From Oscillospiraceae bacterium (lineage in GTDB: Bacteria > Bacillota > Clostridia > Oscillospirales > Ruminococcaceae), in assembly GCA_021200565.1 (NCBI GenBank), contig JAJQGJ010000016.1, forward strand, positions 49,711 through 113,710: a stretch of DNA of 64,000 nucleotides, in the 5' to 3' direction. The notes under the pieces were generated by a model. The model had not been told where the DNA came from. It saw only the letters and a list, made by a program, of their open reading frames with translations, and did not search any database. This document shows positions 35,635-42,872 of this stretch, piece after piece. The stretch's first letter is position 1, and every line of letters begins with the position of its first letter. The translations under genes were made by a program, and so were the position numbers.

Positions 35635-35715
35635 TCCGTCCGACCATACGTCGAACAGCTTGAAAACAACCGTAAATATTAAACTGAGAAGTAGTAAAAC
35701 TTCGGAAGTTGTCAT
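35623..35715 (-). CDS. Type I toxin, 30-residue membrane peptide (holin-like toxin family)
   Basis: Minus-strand reading of 93 bp gives MTTSEVLLLLSLIFTVVFKL followed by FDVWSDGQKK. One membrane helix (about 5-22) and a charged C-terminal tail match the small putative holin-like toxins of Firmicutes type I systems, which depolarise or disrupt the membrane. AAGGAG lies 11 bp before the ATG. The gene has its own promoter (35880-35857 region) and about 140 nt of structured leader including GGAGCAGTTAACTGCTCC, which could hide the ribosome binding site. It shares the MT-SEV start and a lysine-ending tail with the second locus at 37555. Confidence 0.8.
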   Translation of the reverse strand: MTTSEVLLLLSLIFTVVFKLFDVWSDGQKK

Positions 35716-35856
35716 ATTTATCGACTCTCCTTGTTTTATGTAATCTCTGCGAAGCAGAAACTACCGGAGCAGTTAACTGCTCCGCAGGAAGAGGTCGACC
35801 ATATTGGATTACGAGTATGTGCACCTGCCCATAATCCTCACTTCTCCGTCAAGGTA

Positions 35857-35885
35857 ATTGTACATTATAATTCAGCATTTGTCAA
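35857..35885 (-). promoter_or_regulatory. Toxin promoter, type I locus 1
   Basis: Minus strand TTGACA (35885-35880), 17-bp spacer, TACAAT (35862-35857). Confidence 0.75.
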
Positions 35886-35895
35886 CTGATTTCTA

Positions 35896-36522
35896 TTATT
35901 CGGAATTACGAACCGTCGGTATCCTCCCCATTATCTCCACTGCCTGCGAGGTCTGCCACATCTGGGCGGTCAGCATGACGGTGAAGCCTTCGCCGAAGTC
36001 GCAGGCGAAGTCGTTCGGGTTTCTTTTTGGTAGCCCGAAGCAGCTCATTATATTCATTATAATTCCGCCGTGGGTGACTACCACGGCATTTTTATAGCCG
36101 TTTTTCATCACGTCCTCGGCGATAAACCGCATTCCCTCGACAGTTCTTGTGACAACCTGCCTCAGGCTTTCGCCGTTTGGTGGGGGATTGTCGAGCCCGC
36201 CCTTCAGGAACTGCTTGTAGTCCTCACGGTTCATGAGATCAACCGCTTTCTTACCCTCGAAGTCGCCGAAATTCATCTCCCGGAACTCGGGGACAACCCT
36301 TGCATAGCCGTCGGGATAGAGGCATGCAGCGGTGGAAATGCAGCGCTTCAGCGGGCTGACATAGACCTTGTCAGCGGGAGGATAAACCATCCTTTCACGC
36401 TTCTCTAAGAGCTCTCTGCGCCCTCTTTCGGAGATGGGAGACTCGGTTATTCCGATGTATCTGCCCTCTTCGTTGGCGACGGTGATTCCGTGGCGGATGA
36501 AATGTATTCTGTAGCCTACCAT
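35896..36522 (-). CDS. Histidine phosphatase (phosphoglycerate mutase-like)
   Basis: 208 residues of the histidine phosphatase superfamily. Catalytic RHG is in IHFIRHGITVANEEGRYIG, the second histidine in VVVTHGGIIMNIM, and YVSPLKRCISTA carries the phosphate-pocket arginine. Such proteins act on small phosphorylated metabolites (for example CobC-like or broad-specificity phosphatases); the substrate is unknown. The ATG at 36522 has AAGGAAGC upstream. The C-terminal RNSE and stop derive from a family C-like sequence (TTCGTAATTCCG). Confidence 0.88.
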   Translation of the reverse strand: MVGYRIHFIRHGITVANEEGRYIGITESPISERGRRELLEKRERMVYPPADKVYVSPLKRCISTAACLYPDGYARVVPEFREMNFGDFEGKKAVDLMNREDYKQFLKGGLDNPPPNGESLRQVVTRTVEGMRFIAEDVMKNGYKNAVVVTHGGIIMNIMSCFGLPKRNPNDFACDFGEGFTVMLTAQMWQTSQAVEIMGRIPTVRNSE

Positions 36523-36595
36523 TTTAAGCTTCCTTTCGTCATAATACACAAATTTTATATGGAAATTTTGGTGAAAAAGCCGATGAGAAAAGTCC

Positions 36596-36624
36596 TTTAC
36601 AATCTGTAAAATCCGGTGTATAAT
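36596..36624 (+). promoter_or_regulatory. Promoter and operator-like palindrome of the XRE gene
   Basis: TTTACA (36596-36601), 17-bp spacer, TATAAT (36619-36624). The -35 box is half of the inverted repeat TTTACAATCTGTAAA (36596-36610), a good candidate for autoregulation. Confidence 0.65.
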
Positions 36625-36657
36625 ATTCTCTACGTTGATATTTTCGGGGGCGATCTG

Positions 36658-37356
36658 ATGAACACCGATTTTGCCAGAATCATGGCGCTTTTAAGAAAAG
36701 AGAAGAAGATTTCACAGAAGCAGGCTGCAGCTGACCTCGGCATCTCCCAGGGTCTTCTTTCCCATTATGAGAAGGGAAAGCGTGAGTGCGGGCTCGACTT
36801 CGTAGTGAAAGCTGCCGATTACTACGGCGTTTCCTGCGATTATCTCCTCGGGCGTTCACCCGAGCCTCAGGGAAATGTAATCACTGTGAGCGACCTTCCT
36901 GACGAAGATCCGTCACACCGTGACAAGGTCACTCCCGGAACGATGATGATTGCTTTCAACAAGAAGCTGGTCATGAATTCGCTGAACGTGCTTTTCTCTC
37001 TTTTGGGAAAGCTCCACTCGGCGACGGTTATAAAAGAGATTTCGAGCTATCTCATGCTTGCGGTCTACAAGTGCTTCCGCTATATCTATTCCTCGAATCC
37101 GAAAAACGACCAGAATTTCTTCACGATTGACCACACCTTTGCGAAATCCGGCTGTGACGCCGCAATGAGCCTTGCCGAAGCGAAGCTGAACGCCGCTCTG
37201 AATGGCGTTGTGACAAACGGCGAAGACGCCGTTTCAGAGGACTCTATCCCCGAAATCACAACCCAGAGCCTAAGTGAAGAATTCCCGCAATACTACTCCT
37301 CAACCGTAAATCTGATAAAGAACAGCGAGGCAAGGATCAAGGAGATCAGCGGGTGA
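36658..37356 (+). CDS. XRE family transcriptional regulator with long C-terminal domain
   Basis: 232 residues. The N-terminal Cro/C1 helix-turn-helix is clear (RKEKKISQKQAAADLGISQG then LLSHYEKGKRECGLDF), ending YGVSCDYLLGRS. The remaining 160 residues are helical with no recognised domain; they may sense a ligand or mediate oligomerisation. The ATG at 36658 follows GGGGCGAT. It lies between the two type I toxin-antitoxin loci, but nothing shows that it regulates them. Confidence 0.85.
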   Translation: MNTDFARIMALLRKEKKISQKQAAADLGISQGLLSHYEKGKRECGLDFVVKAADYYGVSCDYLLGRSPEPQGNVITVSDLPDEDPSHRDKVTPGTMMIAFNKKLVMNSLNVLFSLLGKLHSATVIKEISSYLMLAVYKCFRYIYSSNPKNDQNFFTIDHTFAKSGCDAAMSLAEAKLNAALNGVVTNGEDAVSEDSIPEITTQSLSEEFPQYYSSTVNLIKNSEARIKEISG

Positions 37357-37358
37357 AT

Positions 37359-37410
37359 ATTTTGCTGTCGCAGATGCTTTGCTGTCGCAGATGCTTTGCT
37401 ATCGCAAAGC
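37359..37410. repeat. Short tandem repeat after the XRE gene
   Basis: TTTGCTGTCGCAGATGC unit present twice, with a diverged third copy (TTTGCTATCGCAAAGC) that is itself a hairpin and may terminate the XRE transcript. Confidence 0.6.
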
Positions 37411-37428
37411 GGAAAAATAAAAAAGCTG

Positions 37429-37457
37429 TTGACAAAACAGCGAGGATGGGGTATAAT
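37429..37457 (+). promoter_or_regulatory. Antisense antitoxin RNA promoter, type I locus 2
   Basis: TTGACA (37429-37434), 17-bp spacer, TATAAT (37452-37457). Confidence 0.85.
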
Positions 37458-37463
37458 AATAGC

Positions 37464-37568
37464 AAGAGGGACGTTACTGCTGGAACAGTACGAACACAAC
37501 CTCGAAAAAACAAGATGTTTGCAGATTGGTCGTTACCATTACGCGGGGTAACGGCTATTTCTTTTTAC
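37464..37568 (+). ncRNA. Antisense RNA antitoxin, type I locus 2
   Basis: Predicted RNA of about 100 nt from the consensus promoter at 37429 to a hairpin terminator (CGTTACC pairing with GGTAACG, about 37531-37550, then CTATTTCTTTTT). It overlaps the 3' end of the toxin gene encoded on the other strand, exactly as at locus 1, though the RNA sequences of the two loci are diverged, as expected for insulated antitoxins. Confidence 0.75.
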
Positions 37569-37653
37569 CGGAATCGGAACGTCCGAGTCCGAGTATGCCG
37601 AAAATCACAACGGCGAGCAACTGCAAAAGCTCAAAGACTTCTGAAACCGTCAC
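37555..37653 (-). CDS. Type I toxin, 32-residue membrane peptide (holin-like toxin family)
   Basis: Minus-strand reading of 99 bp gives MTVSEVFELLQLLAVVIFGI followed by LGLGRSDSGKKK. One membrane helix and a Lys-rich tail, with the same MT-SEV opening as locus 1. The start is GTG, preceded by GGGGAGGGGGTGATAGA. Its own promoter is TTGACA-17-TATAAT on the minus strand. The peptide is a homologue of annotated small holin-like toxins in Firmicutes; toxicity is inferred from the family. Confidence 0.82.
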   Translation of the reverse strand: MTVSEVFELLQLLAVVIFGILGLGRSDSGKKK

Positions 37654-37710
37654 TCTATCACCCCCTCCCCGCTAAGTTTGGAGGCTATGCGTCACCCTCT
37701 TGCTGTCAAC

Positions 37711-37739
37711 ATTATATCACACAGCTTGACTGCTGTCAA
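37711..37739 (-). promoter_or_regulatory. Toxin promoter, type I locus 2
   Basis: Minus strand TTGACA (37739-37734), 17-bp spacer, TATAAT (37716-37711). A second TGTTGACAGC copy lies just downstream, so the promoter carries repeated TTGACAGCA blocks. Confidence 0.85.
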
Positions 37740-37753
37740 CAATTTTTATAACC

Positions 37754-37826
37754 TGTAGGGGCGGGTAATATCCGCTCGCAAAATAGCACATGCACAACAA
37801 CGGGCGGATAATATCCGCCCCTACAT
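37754..37826. repeat. Family A palindromic repeat, copy A4
   Basis: GTAGGGGCGGGTAATATCCG on the left and GGGCGGATAATATCCGCCCC on the right. Confidence 0.75.
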
Positions 37827-37852
37827 TTGTCCCTAAAAATCCATTTTTTGTC

Positions 37853-37881
37853 TTGACAAATCCCCGAAATCGGCGTATATT
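37853..37881 (+). promoter_or_regulatory. Promoter of the EIIC-like gene
   Basis: TTGACA (37853-37858), 17-bp spacer, TATATT (37876-37881). The spacer begins AATCCCCGAAATCGGC, nearly the same as in the metG promoter. Confidence 0.7.
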
Positions 37882-37916
37882 AGTCTGCAAACATTAACTC
37901 AACAGGGGTGTTTGTT

Positions 37917-39056
37917 ATGAATAAAATCATAGATAAAATCAAAAATCTGTGGCTGAGGTTTCTGGGATTCTGCCGAAATAATGGCGTGTCGCTTTCGGCG
38001 AAGGTCTACTTTGTCGACGCCCTCGGAGCTATGGCTCAGGGTCTTTTCTGCTCGCTTCTAATTGGCACGATTCTTGACACTCTGGGCTCTCAGCTTGGAA
38101 TAGGCTTTCTCGCGGCGACGGTCTTCACTCTCAACGGTGTCGGCTACACTGTCGGAAAATGCTGCTCGCTTGTGGCGGGACCGGCGATGGCTGTCGCTAT
38201 CGGAAACAGTCTTAAGGCTCCGCCGCTTGTCATGTTCTCCCTCATTCCCGTCGGCTTCGCAACCAACCAGATTGGCGGCGCAGGCGGACCACTTGCAGTA
38301 TTCGTCACCGCCTGCATCGCCTGCGAAATAGGAAAGCTCGTCTCGAAGAAAACGAAGGTCGACATTCTCGTCACGCCGCTCGTCACCGTTCTTTGCGGAG
38401 TTGGCTTGGCAGCGCTGATTGCGGCTCCAATCGGAACAGCTGCAAGCGCAGTCGGAAGGCTCATCGTCTGGGCCACCGAGCAGCAGCCGTTTGTAATGGG
38501 CATCATCGTCTCAGTTGTAGTCGGAATCTGCCTGACTCTTCCGATCTCCTCTGCTGCTATCTGTGCTGCTCTTTCTCTCACCGGTCTTGCAGGAGGAGCA
38601 GCTGTCGCAGGCTGCTGCGCCAACATGGTCGGCTTTGCAATTCTTTCCTTCAAGGAAAACCGCTGGGGCGGGCTCGTTAGCCAAGGCTTGGGAACGAGTA
38701 TGCTACAGATGGGTAACATTATAAAGAATCCGAGAATATGGATCCCACCGATAGTCGCCAGCGCAATCACGGGACCGATTGCCACCTGCATTTTCGGCCT
38801 TGAGATGAACGGAGCTCCCGTCAACAGCGGAATGGGAACCTGCGGTCTCTGCGGGCTTATTGGCGTCTGGACCGGCTGGGTCTCCCCGAGCGACGCCGCA
38901 ATCGCAAACGGTGCCACCGCCATCACTCCGACAGCTATCGACTGGATAGGTCTCGTGCTCGTCTGCATAGTCCTCCCGGCGGTGATATGCTGGGCTCTCG
39001 GACTGCTTCTTAGAAAGATCGGGTGGATTAAAGAGGGGGATCTTAAGCTTGACTGA
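37917..39056 (+). CDS. PTS EIIC-like membrane protein (PTS_EIIC_2 / PfoR type)
   Basis: 379 residues with nine to ten membrane helices rich in Gly and Ala. LSAKVYFVDALGAMAQGLFC, GGAGGPLAVFVTACIACEIG and APVNSGMGTCGLCGLIG match the PTS_EIIC_2 family, which includes the Clostridium PfoR-like proteins. These have no EIIA or EIIB domain and their substrate is unknown, so they may be transporters or membrane regulators. The ATG at 37917 follows CAGGGGTG. A gene for HPr lies a few hundred bp downstream but has its own promoter. Confidence 0.85.
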   Translation: MNKIIDKIKNLWLRFLGFCRNNGVSLSAKVYFVDALGAMAQGLFCSLLIGTILDTLGSQLGIGFLAATVFTLNGVGYTVGKCCSLVAGPAMAVAIGNSLKAPPLVMFSLIPVGFATNQIGGAGGPLAVFVTACIACEIGKLVSKKTKVDILVTPLVTVLCGVGLAALIAAPIGTAASAVGRLIVWATEQQPFVMGIIVSVVVGICLTLPISSAAICAALSLTGLAGGAAVAGCCANMVGFAILSFKENRWGGLVSQGLGTSMLQMGNIIKNPRIWIPPIVASAITGPIATCIFGLEMNGAPVNSGMGTCGLCGLIGVWTGWVSPSDAAIANGATAITPTAIDWIGLVLVCIVLPAVICWALGLLLRKIGWIKEGDLKLD

Positions 39057-39064
39057 CGTCAAGC

Positions 39065-39180
39065 AATTCGGAATTCGTAATTATGAATTCGTAATTTTTC
39101 AGCTACAGCGGCAACCACTCATTCGAAGGGCACATGTGGGTCAACTAATTACGCATTACGAATTACGAATTACGCATTGA
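39065..39180. repeat. Two family C repeat copies
   Basis: AATTCGTAATT units at 39065-39100 and ATTACGCATTACGAATTACG at 39147-39179 in opposite orientation, separated by about 45 bp; together they could form a long hairpin after the EIIC-like gene. Confidence 0.65.
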
Positions 39181-39282
39181 TTCCGTTCGTCAACTTCACC
39201 AAAAAGCGAAATTGCCGGAGCTTTTGAAACGGGCATAAAGCAGAAAATCAAGCCAAAATGAAGATTTGGTGATATTTATCCG

Positions 39283-39311
39283 TTGACTTTCGTGACCTGA
39301 ATTTGTATACT
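39283..39311 (+). promoter_or_regulatory. ptsH promoter
   Basis: TTGACT (39283-39288), 17-bp spacer, TATACT (39306-39311), about 90 bp ahead of the HPr start. Confidence 0.75.
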
Positions 39312-39400
39312 GTTATCGTAGCATTTAATAGGATGTTACAGCATCATATCGGATGGTGCTCGAAAGGCTTTGTCTATATTTGAAATGGAGAGTTATCTAT

Positions 39401-39673
39401 ATGTTCGTAAAAGATGTTGTTGTTAAGAATCAGGTTGGTCTTCACGCCCGTCCTGCCACCTTCTTCATCCAGAAGGCTAACGAATTCAAGTCGTCCATCT
39501 GGGTCGAAAAGGAAGAGCGCAGAGTCAACGGCAAGAGCTTGCTCGGCGTGCTTTCCCTCGGTATAATCAGCGGCACGTCAATAAGAATAATTGCCGACGG
39601 CGTTGACGAGGAGCAGGCAGTAGCCGGTCTCGTAGACCTTGTTGAAAGCGATTTCGCTGAAGAGGCAAGATAA
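39401..39673 (+). CDS. ptsH: Phosphocarrier protein HPr
   Basis: 90 residues. GLHARPA contains His15, phosphorylated by enzyme I, and NGKSLLGVLSLG contains Ser46, the HPr kinase site used in carbon catabolite repression; both are at canonical positions. The protein relays phosphate to sugar-specific EIIA proteins. The ATG at 39401 replaces an upstream in-frame extension that has no conservation. It is not followed by ptsI, so it stands alone with tandem terminators. Confidence 0.95.
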   Translation: MFVKDVVVKNQVGLHARPATFFIQKANEFKSSIWVEKEERRVNGKSLLGVLSLGIISGTSIRIIADGVDEEQAVAGLVDLVESDFAEEAR

Positions 39674-39679
39674 CACAGT

Positions 39680-39716
39680 AAAAATCAACCTGCCTTTGTG
39701 GCAGGTTAATTTTTAC
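39680..39716 (+). terminator. ptsH terminator 1
   Basis: Long stem AAAAATCAACCTGCC / GGCAGGTTAATTTTTA with TTTGT loop. Confidence 0.85.
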
Positions 39717-39725
39717 CGAAAAAAT

Positions 39726-39752
39726 GCCCGCCTGATGGCGGGATTTTTTTGT
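39726..39752 (+). terminator. ptsH terminator 2
   Basis: Stem CCCGCC/GGCGGG with TGAT loop followed by ATTTTTTT. Confidence 0.8.
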
Positions 39753-39762
39753 GCGGGATTGG

Positions 39763-39965
39763 TCGCCACTGCGTGGCGACGCCGCTCCCTTCTGTCGCGG
39801 CACCTCTCAGTCAGCTGCTTCGCAGCTGCCAGCTCCCCTTGGCAGGGGAGCCTTTTTTTATTCTCTCGAAAGCCTTTGACAGAGGCAGTTATGGCTCCCC
39901 TTTTTAAGGGGAGCTGTCAGCGCAGCTGACTGAGAGGTTTGCGAGCCCGAAGGGCGAGCGCAGGC
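39763..39965. repeat. Family B palindromic repeat block, copy B6
   Basis: GTCGCCACTGCGTGGCGAC, GTCAGCTGCTTCGCAGCTG, GCTCCCCTTGGCAGGGGAGC, GGCTCCCCTTTTTAAGGGGA, GCTGTCAGCGCAGCTGAC hairpins. It is followed by three copies of CAGGCAAACTGTGGAC-like sequence (about 39973-40035) up to the spo0A stop. Confidence 0.75.
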
Positions 39966-40022
39966 ACCACTGTTACGCAAACTGTGGACCTTTATCGTCA
40001 GGCAAACTGTGGACATTTGCCG

Positions 40023-40859
40023 CTAGGCAAACTGTCTGTACCTAAGCTTAATCCTGTCCGTCACCAGCGCTATAAACTCCGAATTGGTCGGCTTGCCTTT
40101 GCCGGTGTTGACGGTGTAGCCGAAGAAGGAATTCAGGGTTTCGACGTCGCCTCGGTCCCAGGCTATCTCGATGGCGTGGCGGATTGCCCGCTCCACACGG
40201 GAAGGAGTCGTCTGAAAATCGTGCGCCACCGTCGGATACATTATCTTCGTGACGCTTTCAAGCATATTCGGATCCCTTATCGAGTAGATTATCGCCGCCC
40301 TCAGGTAGTGATAGCCCTTGATGTGTGCCGGAACGCCGAGCATGTGGATCATCTCGGTCACGACGATGTCGATGTCGACAGCTGCACCGGCGTCGCTCGG
40401 ACCAGCTGAAGCGCTCTGATTCACACTGTATGAAACCGCCCTGTTCTGAGCTCCTGCGACTTCATAGCCCATGAGCTCCTTTATTCTGTCTCCCAGAACC
40501 GAGTAGTCGAACGGCTTCACCATGCAGTATCCGGCGCCCTCGGTCATCACCTGTCTTATCGCAAACTCGCTGTCGCACGGAGTTGAGACTATGAACACCG
40601 GGCTCCTGGCTCCCGATTTCCGGAGCTTTCGCATGAGCTCGACGGCGTCGATTCCCGGCATCCACAGGTCTATCACCGCCACATCCGGCACCTCGTCCCT
40701 GATCGCTTCGAGGATTATGCTCCCGTCCTTCGGTCTTATGATGCAGAAAAAGCCAGCCTCCCTGAGAACAGAAGCGCACTTCTTCCCGTATTCCTCGCTG
40801 TCGTCGCCGATAAGTACTTTTATTTTCTTGGTTCTCTCTGTAGTTTTATCTGTAGACAA
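40023..40859 (-). CDS. spo0A: Sporulation master regulator Spo0A
   Basis: 278 residues. Receiver domain with phosphoacceptor Asp64 in VIDLWMPG, acidic pocket GDDSEEY, and a C-terminal Spo0A DNA-binding domain with HDFQTTPSRVERAIRHAIE and FFGYTVNTGKGKPTNSEFIA, the most conserved part of the family. It starts sporulation when phosphorylated. The start is TTG at 40859, supported by GGAGG 9 bp upstream. No spoIVB is adjacent, which is unusual since spoIVB often precedes spo0A. Its presence makes the organism a likely spore former. Confidence 0.96.
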   Translation of the reverse strand: MSTDKTTERTKKIKVLIGDDSEEYGKKCASVLREAGFFCIIRPKDGSIILEAIRDEVPDVAVIDLWMPGIDAVELMRKLRKSGARSPVFIVSTPCDSEFAIRQVMTEGAGYCMVKPFDYSVLGDRIKELMGYEVAGAQNRAVSYSVNQSASAGPSDAGAAVDIDIVVTEMIHMLGVPAHIKGYHYLRAAIIYSIRDPNMLESVTKIMYPTVAHDFQTTPSRVERAIRHAIEIAWDRGDVETLNSFFGYTVNTGKGKPTNSEFIALVTDRIKLRYRQFA

Positions 40860-41040
40860 TTTATATTTCCTCCATATTTATATTGGAGAAGACCCTGCGC
40901 AGATGCCTTAACTCTTGCCATATTCTACCATATTTGGTGACAAATTTGCAAGAGTTTTCCAGTAAAAAAGCCGACATCCCTCTGAATTTCGGCTGTTTAC
41001 ACAAATTTCGCCGGGAAATGGGGAAATTCAGAGGGTCGGA
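40860..41040 (-). promoter_or_regulatory. spo0A upstream region
   Basis: A weak minus-strand promoter candidate is TTGCAA with TAGAAT after 18 bp (about 40953-40924). No other ORF is present. Spo0A boxes of the TGTCGAA type were not seen with confidence. Confidence 0.4.
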
Positions 41041-41053
41041 AAATGTCAAATTG

Positions 41054-41166
41054 TAGTGCGGATAATATCTGCCAGAAAATCTTCTGCCGATAAGTACTGG
41101 CGAATGGTATTTGTCCGAATCCCGCAGTCGGCACTACAGCGGGCGGATAATATCCGCCCCTACACA
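41054..41166. repeat. Family A palindromic repeat, copy A5
   Basis: Diverged left part (GTAGTGCGGATAATATCTGC) and standard right arm GGGCGGATAATATCCGCCCC, with an internal CCGCAGTCGGCACTACAGCG segment. Confidence 0.65.
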
Positions 41167-41216
41167 GAAGCCGCCCCAACCGGAGCGGCTTTATTATAAT
41201 ACTTACTGATTACATA

Positions 41217-42683
41217 TCAGCTCTCATAGTCCTCATCGAGGCTATAGGGATCGTAGGCTTCGACCTGGCTGTTCAGCTGGGCGATGTAGTACTCAAGCTG
41301 TTCGTCATAGGACTCCTTGATCTGTGCCCATGTGGTGGCGTCGGGGGAGTCGGCTATTCCTTCGTAGGTGGAAACTACCGCTTCGAGCTTGGTGCCGTAG
41401 CCTGCGCCGTAGACAACCAGAACGTTATCATTCGAGGTTGCGAGCGCATAGCACTCATCATACATGTCGAGCATGTCAGAAGTCCATAAGTATGTGTTCT
41501 CAAGCTGGAGTCTGTCGATATTGACGACTGTCGGATCGAGGACCTTGAAGCGCATGCAGGATGCCAGGAGCGCAACTCCCTCAGGGTTCGGAGCACCCTG
41601 GACTATGCAGTAGCCGGAGGAAGCGGATTCGGTGTAGTAGTAGCCGTTGCCGTCGTCATCACGGGGAAGCGGAACGAACATGAGCTCGCCCTCGGACATG
41701 TCTCCCCAGACAGCTTCGATATTTTCAACCGTGTCGGTGAACATCCACGAGCCGCCGATGTAGAAGAGGCATAAGCCTTCCTTCATGCCGCCGCCGGTGG
41801 TGGAGTTGTTACGTGTATTCCAGTTGTCATTATTCCATCTCGGATAGATGCAGCCGTTCTTGGAGAGGTCGTAAAGAAGAGTTGCGGCACGTTCGATTGC
41901 TGCCGAGTCGGAGTTGTTTTCAAACTGGAGAGTTTCGGTGTTGTAGACGACGATGGTCTCGCCGCAGGAGTGCATCAGACCTGAGCCATACCAGAAGCCG
42001 TCAAGAGCATACTTGTCCTCATCGGCATCGGAGAATTCGACGCACATGTCATAGAACACATCCCATGTCCACTCATCATTATAATAGAGCTCTGCGGGAT
42101 CGTCGAAGCCGTTCTCCTCCATTACTCTGCGGTTATAGGCGCAGACGTTTCCGAAGGTGTTGTCATAAACGATTATGTAAGGTCTGTCCTTGATGGAGAA
42201 ATAGGTGTAGGCATATTCCTTTTCGTCAGCCCACAGCGGATCGTCATAGTCGATATAGTCGTCGACGGGAACGAAGATGCCCTTGATGCAGCTGTTGGGG
42301 AATATCTCATTATCTCCAGGATAGAAGTCGGGCGAGTTGGAAGCCAGGATGAGGTTCGCAAGCTCGTCATATCTTGTGTCCCAGGTGCACTCAACCCATG
42401 TTACTGAGCAGCCGTACTTTTCCTGGAAGGTCCAGTAGCCGGAATTTATTATCTCGTCCTCAGAGTAGTTCTGCATGTCGTCATACCACGCAAACCACTT
42501 GACTGTTGTCCCGGAAACCGCTGTGTCCTCGGCGTCGGGAAGCATGATTCCAGCAGCTGCCAGGATTGCTTCGGCGTCCTGGGTGGCAAACGTAAGCTGT
42601 ACAACTTCACGGCTCGAGCTGCCACATCCGACCAGAGCCAGAATCATGACGCTTGCCAGAAGCAATGCAATAATTTTCTTCAT
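41217..42683 (-). CDS. Extracellular solute-binding lipoprotein, paralogue 1
   Basis: 488 residues. The signal peptide ends with LVGCGSSS (lipidated Cys20), then a family 1-type solute-binding fold: GTTVKWFAWYDDMQNYSEDE, YYNDEWTWDVFYDMCVEF, GGGMKEGLCLFYIGGSWMF, VPLPRDDDGNGYYYT. Such lipoproteins capture sugars or similar ligands for ABC importers, but no permease or ATPase gene is nearby. It is divergent to a close paralogue at 42873 with which it shares most of its N-terminal 60 residues exactly. The ligand is unknown. Confidence 0.85.
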   Translation of the reverse strand: MKKIIALLLASVMILALVGCGSSSREVVQLTFATQDAEAILAAAGIMLPDAEDTAVSGTTVKWFAWYDDMQNYSEDEIINSGYWTFQEKYGCSVTWVECTWDTRYDELANLILASNSPDFYPGDNEIFPNSCIKGIFVPVDDYIDYDDPLWADEKEYAYTYFSIKDRPYIIVYDNTFGNVCAYNRRVMEENGFDDPAELYYNDEWTWDVFYDMCVEFSDADEDKYALDGFWYGSGLMHSCGETIVVYNTETLQFENNSDSAAIERAATLLYDLSKNGCIYPRWNNDNWNTRNNSTTGGGMKEGLCLFYIGGSWMFTDTVENIEAVWGDMSEGELMFVPLPRDDDGNGYYYTESASSGYCIVQGAPNPEGVALLASCMRFKVLDPTVVNIDRLQLENTYLWTSDMLDMYDECYALATSNDNVLVVYGAGYGTKLEAVVSTYEGIADSPDATTWAQIKESYDEQLEYYIAQLNSQVEAYDPYSLDEDYES

Positions 42684-42715
42684 TAGGAGCCCTCCTAAAC
42701 ATATTTGATTCTCAT

Positions 42716-42744
42716 ATTATACAACTTTTTTGCATCAATTTCAA
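42716..42744 (-). promoter_or_regulatory. Promoter of solute-binding paralogue 1
   Basis: Minus strand TTGAAA (42744-42739), 17-bp spacer, TATAAT (42721-42716). Confidence 0.8.
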
Positions 42745-42809
42745 TTAGACATTTTGTACAATTACCGTGGACGAAAGTTGTGCAGAATGACGAATTAACC
42801 GGCTTGAGA

Positions 42810-42838
42810 TTGAAAAAGAAGGCTCTTTACTGTATAAT
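42810..42838 (+). promoter_or_regulatory. Promoter of solute-binding paralogue 2
   Basis: TTGAAA (42810-42815), 17-bp spacer, TATAAT (42833-42838); the same box sequences as the divergent paralogue. Confidence 0.8.
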
Positions 42839-42872
42839 AGTACATATTTAAATCCTTATAGGGGGTATTAAC

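Noticed and set aside
37359..37410. Short tandem repeat considered as an origin iteron
   Set aside because: Only two to three copies, at the end of a gene, with no replication gene nearby.
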